A stretch of DNA of 64,000 nt from Bagarius yarrelli (Eukaryota > Chordata > Actinopteri > Siluriformes > Sisoridae): contig VCAZ01000015.1 in assembly GCA_005784505.1 (NCBI GenBank), positions 6,341,168-6,405,167 on the forward strand. The letters are read 5' to 3'. The position numbers were made by a program, and so were the translations under genes. This document shows, piece by piece, positions 61,381 to 64,000 of this stretch (positions are counted from its first letter, which is position 1; each line of letters starts with the position of its first letter). Below the pieces are notes generated by a model, which was not told where the DNA came from, ran no database searches, and saw only the letters and a list, made by a program, of their open reading frames with translations.

Positions 61381-61600
61381 TTCAGGTTTATTTCTATAGC
61401 ACGCTAACAATGGATTTTGTCTCGAAGCATCTTTACAGAAGAGAACACAAAAGAACACAACAAGTTATTAAAACAGTCCTATTAAGCAATCCTGGGGCAA
61501 CCTCTTAGATGTTACAAGTTAGAAACCTTGAGAGGAAGCAGACTCAAAAGGGAACCTATCCTCATTTGGGTGAGACTTTCAGCTGTGTATTTTCTAAATT
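61381..61600 (-). repeat. Repeat C, inverted copy
   Basis: TTCAGGTTTATTTCTATAGC, TTGTCTCGAAGCATCTTTAC and AAACCTTGAGAGGAAGCAGA are the reverse of the repeat C end and middle. It directly abuts a SINE. Confidence 0.8.
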
Positions 61601-61954
61601 ACATTATTTTAAAACAGCGGGTAGTGTTATTATGATAGCAGTGTCCTTTCTCTATACAGTCTATTCTTTCTCTTCACAATCGTATACAGAAACGAAACTT
61701 TTAAAGAGTAAATCCATAAAAGTGCCATTAAAACAATGCTGGAATGTGTGTTGTAGATAAAAAGAAAAACGGCACAAATCCACTTCATAGCAACCCAATC
61801 AACAGATGACATTTCGCACTAATAATAGATTTGGCCTGCAGTGGCATTTGAATTTATCAGTAAATGCTTAATACTTCATATTAATATTTATTTACTGTTT
61901 ATACAGTTGCCCTTTATAAGCATACAGTACCCAGTTATAAAGATAAATTATTTA

Positions 61955-62140
61955 TAGCCACCCGGCAGGGCCAGTCAGATAAGGACAAAGACCTGTTGGG
62001 TCTGGATCCACTTAAGGTTTCTTCTTAGTATCGCTAGAATTTCCTTTCTACAAATATTTGCTTGTTATAGATAAAATTAATGAATGAGTAATTAATACAT
62101 TTCTCTGGGGCAAAGCACTCATTCAATAAACTATAAACAA
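61955..62140 (+). repeat. Repeat C, degraded copy
   Basis: GGGTCTGGATCCACTTAAGG then TTTCTTCTTAGTATCGC and TTGCTTGTTATAGATAAAAT. Weak similarity. Confidence 0.4.
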
Positions 62141-62512
62141 ATATGTGAAACAAACCGATAGCCTGCCCCCCCCCAAAATAACTACTGATTACAGTTATTT
62201 ATCCATTTACTTAGAGTCATTCATTCCTTATCATCACACTTTTATTGTCTGCAAATCTAATTTTAGAAAGAATTAAACTGCTCACACTGTAATGAGGGGA
62301 AGAGAACTTGTAACCTAGTTAAGTGCAATATTACAGGCACAAACAAGCCCTTTTTGTGATGCGACAGTTGGAATAATTATCCTTTTCCTAAAAAATGTCT
62401 ACATCGTGTTTGCATCCTTGCCAAAAGTGTTCGCACGTGTCACAAAGGAGCTTACTGGAGTCTGGAGTTTTTGTAACTGGGAGCAGACAATATTATACAA
62501 GTATAATATGGT

Positions 62513-62671
62513 AGCGGCAGAAACGGTAGCGAAATGGTGGTGTTGGGCTGCAAATTGAAATATCAGGGTTCAATTCCCAGTTGCCACTGCTGGGCACCTG
62601 TTCAAGGCCCTTAACCCTTGAAATGCGCTGGACTAGGGCATATGCCAAATGCCAATGATGTACATGTAAAT
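62513..62671 (+). mobile_element. SINE family A, diverged
   Basis: CAGGGTTCAATTCCCAGTTG (box B), CTGCTGGGCACCTGTTCAAG and a shortened tail GGGCATATGCCAAATGCC. Confidence 0.8.
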
Positions 62672-64000
62672 TGGAAGGAATGTGCAGTTACCCATGTGAA
62701 ATTATTATTCAGATCATATAACTAAAAGTGGCAAACATGCATACTAACAGAATTGATTAAAGCTGGCACTCTTAGTTTACAGAAACACATGCTAAAGGAT
62801 CTGAACATTGACCTTGGCCAAGTGGCTTTATTTTATCCTACAAACACTCAACTAGAACTGACGATTTATGCTGATTATGCTGCAAAGCTGATCGAAAATT
62901 CATTTAAATATTTATCTGTTTCTTGAAATTGAATCACCGTGACAAGGCTGGTGAATTTTAATATTTTACCGGAGATCGAGATAAAATATAGATGAATATA
63001 TGCTATAAGACAGGTTTAAAGTGATGTTTATCTTTATTCGCTATAAATTCTCTCCTGGATGAAGTGCTCTCTTATTAGATTGGGTATCTCTGTGCTTGAA
63101 CTGAAAGCTGTGCCTTCTCCGCTGTATTGGTCCAAAATCAAGAAATTAATTGGTCAATTTACGGTTACTTGGTTTTGGAGGGTGGAATTAAAACACTTAT
63201 TGAAATTATTTCTTGAACTATTAGCATGGCCTACCAGGCTTCCCTTTTTGTTTTATTCTTTTATACATCTCTCAAAGCCTGACGTTATATTCCAACTCAT
63301 TTTAGGATCACAGTGTTTTCCATTTCACACAATCACAGGGCAGTAAGACAATAAACGATCACAACACATAAGAACAACGTTTTAGAAAAAAATATATTGA
63401 ATGTTTACCCACCTTTTTGATTTTTGTAGAAAGAAGGGTATTTTTAAAAAAAATGTATTTTAATTATATTTAATAAGCTTTACTAAATTTTTTATTAACA
63501 TCTTTGTACTGTAAGTCTATGCTTACATAATTTAGCCTATTTTTCCTTCATTTTTGTCCACTATTTGTGTGTGCAAATTGAGCTGTTATCAAAATGTATA
63601 AAAGGTGCTCTTCAAATTATTATTATTATTAAATCAATCTTTTAGCCTAAGCAGCATGCAGCAGGGGGCTTTTTTGTTTCCCTTGTGCAGAATGCTGGTG
63701 AGTACAGCAGCTATAACCAGAGCCTTGGAGTGAGTCATCAAGTGGCTGAGAAAATCCACACGTCTTTTTCTGCCTCTTTTGTGCTGACTCCCTCTTGTTC
63801 CAAGAGGATGCATATGAACAATTGCTGTTGCTCTACTTAAATCAAAGTAATCCCCAAAAGCACTTTTTTACTTTATGATTGGTGATGTAGGTGGTCTGGT
63901 TCCTGTTTGAGCACGGAAATGTGTGTTTGGCATACTGTGCTCAGACCTAGGGCTGTCACAATTACCAACTATGGGTGACTGTTGATAGTCAAAGAAACAG

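Larger units (their letters stand above)
58117..64000 (-). other. abhd17c: Part of the abhd17c intron upstream of the last exon
   Basis: The interval lies upstream of the terminal exon on the minus strand. I looked for the preceding exon, whose end should encode an Asp-Ala-Phe-Pro motif before a GT donor. No such block was seen, so the intron is at least 5.9 kb and the earlier exons lie past the window. It holds a 57-bp tandem repeat (59,964-60,204), two clear SINEs (61,189-61,380; 62,513-62,671), two copies of another fish repeat, and AT-rich unique DNA. The stretches 58,130-59,500, 60,210-61,180 and 62,680-64,000 show nothing gene-like. Confidence 0.75.

Noticed and set aside
2081..62671. 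tRNA genes at the SINE heads
   Set aside because: Box A and box B matches are present, but each is followed by the same SINE body and tail, and cloverleaf pairing is not kept.

Overview
The window is nuclear DNA of a teleost fish. The evidence is one conserved vertebrate exon (ABHD17-type, most like ABHD17C), AT-rich non-coding sequence, and a dense, old population of fish-type interspersed repeats: tRNA-headed SINEs, DANA/Mermaid-like SINEs, Tc1/mariner and hAT relics, and non-LTR 3' ends. The SINE repertoire fits an otophysan such as a catfish, but the species is not proven. There is no sign of bacterial operons, phage or CRISPR.

Layout. 1-14 kb: intergenic or intronic DNA with three antisense Tc1 transposase relics, a compound CTAT/CTGT microsatellite and several SINEs. 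14.4-17.5 kb: a ~70-bp minisatellite of about 35 units with a decayed right shoulder. 18.5-19.6 kb: the only CpG-rich, promoter-like block outside the gene. On the minus strand it carries, in order, octamer, CCAAT, GGGCGTGGC and TATAAAT, with a strong splice donor downstream at 18,563/18,562. 19.8-23.5 kb: a 46-bp AT-rich satellite-like array of 3.6 kb, very rich in indels, ending in a (TA)n tract. 23.5-46.8 kb: SINEs of both orientations, two copies of one MITE-like family, a DIRS-like ORF1 fragment and a GATAAG-rich tract. 46.8-48.3 kb: the C-terminal part of a LINE reverse-transcriptase ORF, with an internal 36-bp in-frame minisatellite made from its own codons. 52-54.4 kb: a hAT-type MITE, a Tc1 transposase relic split by a nested 376-bp hAT-like element, and a perfect DR5 nuclear-receptor motif. 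57.6-64 kb: the last coding exon, proximal 3'UTR and part of the upstream intron of an abhd17c-like gene on the minus strand.

Only one protein-coding gene is firmly supported, and only by its final exon (57,897-58,116, minus). It carries the acid and histidine parts of the serine-hydrolase active site. The rest lies past the right edge. In human the order is ARNT2-ABHD17C-CEMIP, all in one direction. By that synteny the minus-strand promoter at 19.4 kb could be the start of cemip, with its coding exons past the left edge; this is inference. Nearly all other open frames are repeat products.

I found no new gene system. The best leads are the LINE that grew an in-frame minisatellite, the hAT-in-Tc1 nesting with both target duplications readable, the DR5 motif, the TATA/CCAAT/octamer promoter, and a 57-bp intronic repeat whose junctions are perfect 18-bp palindromes.
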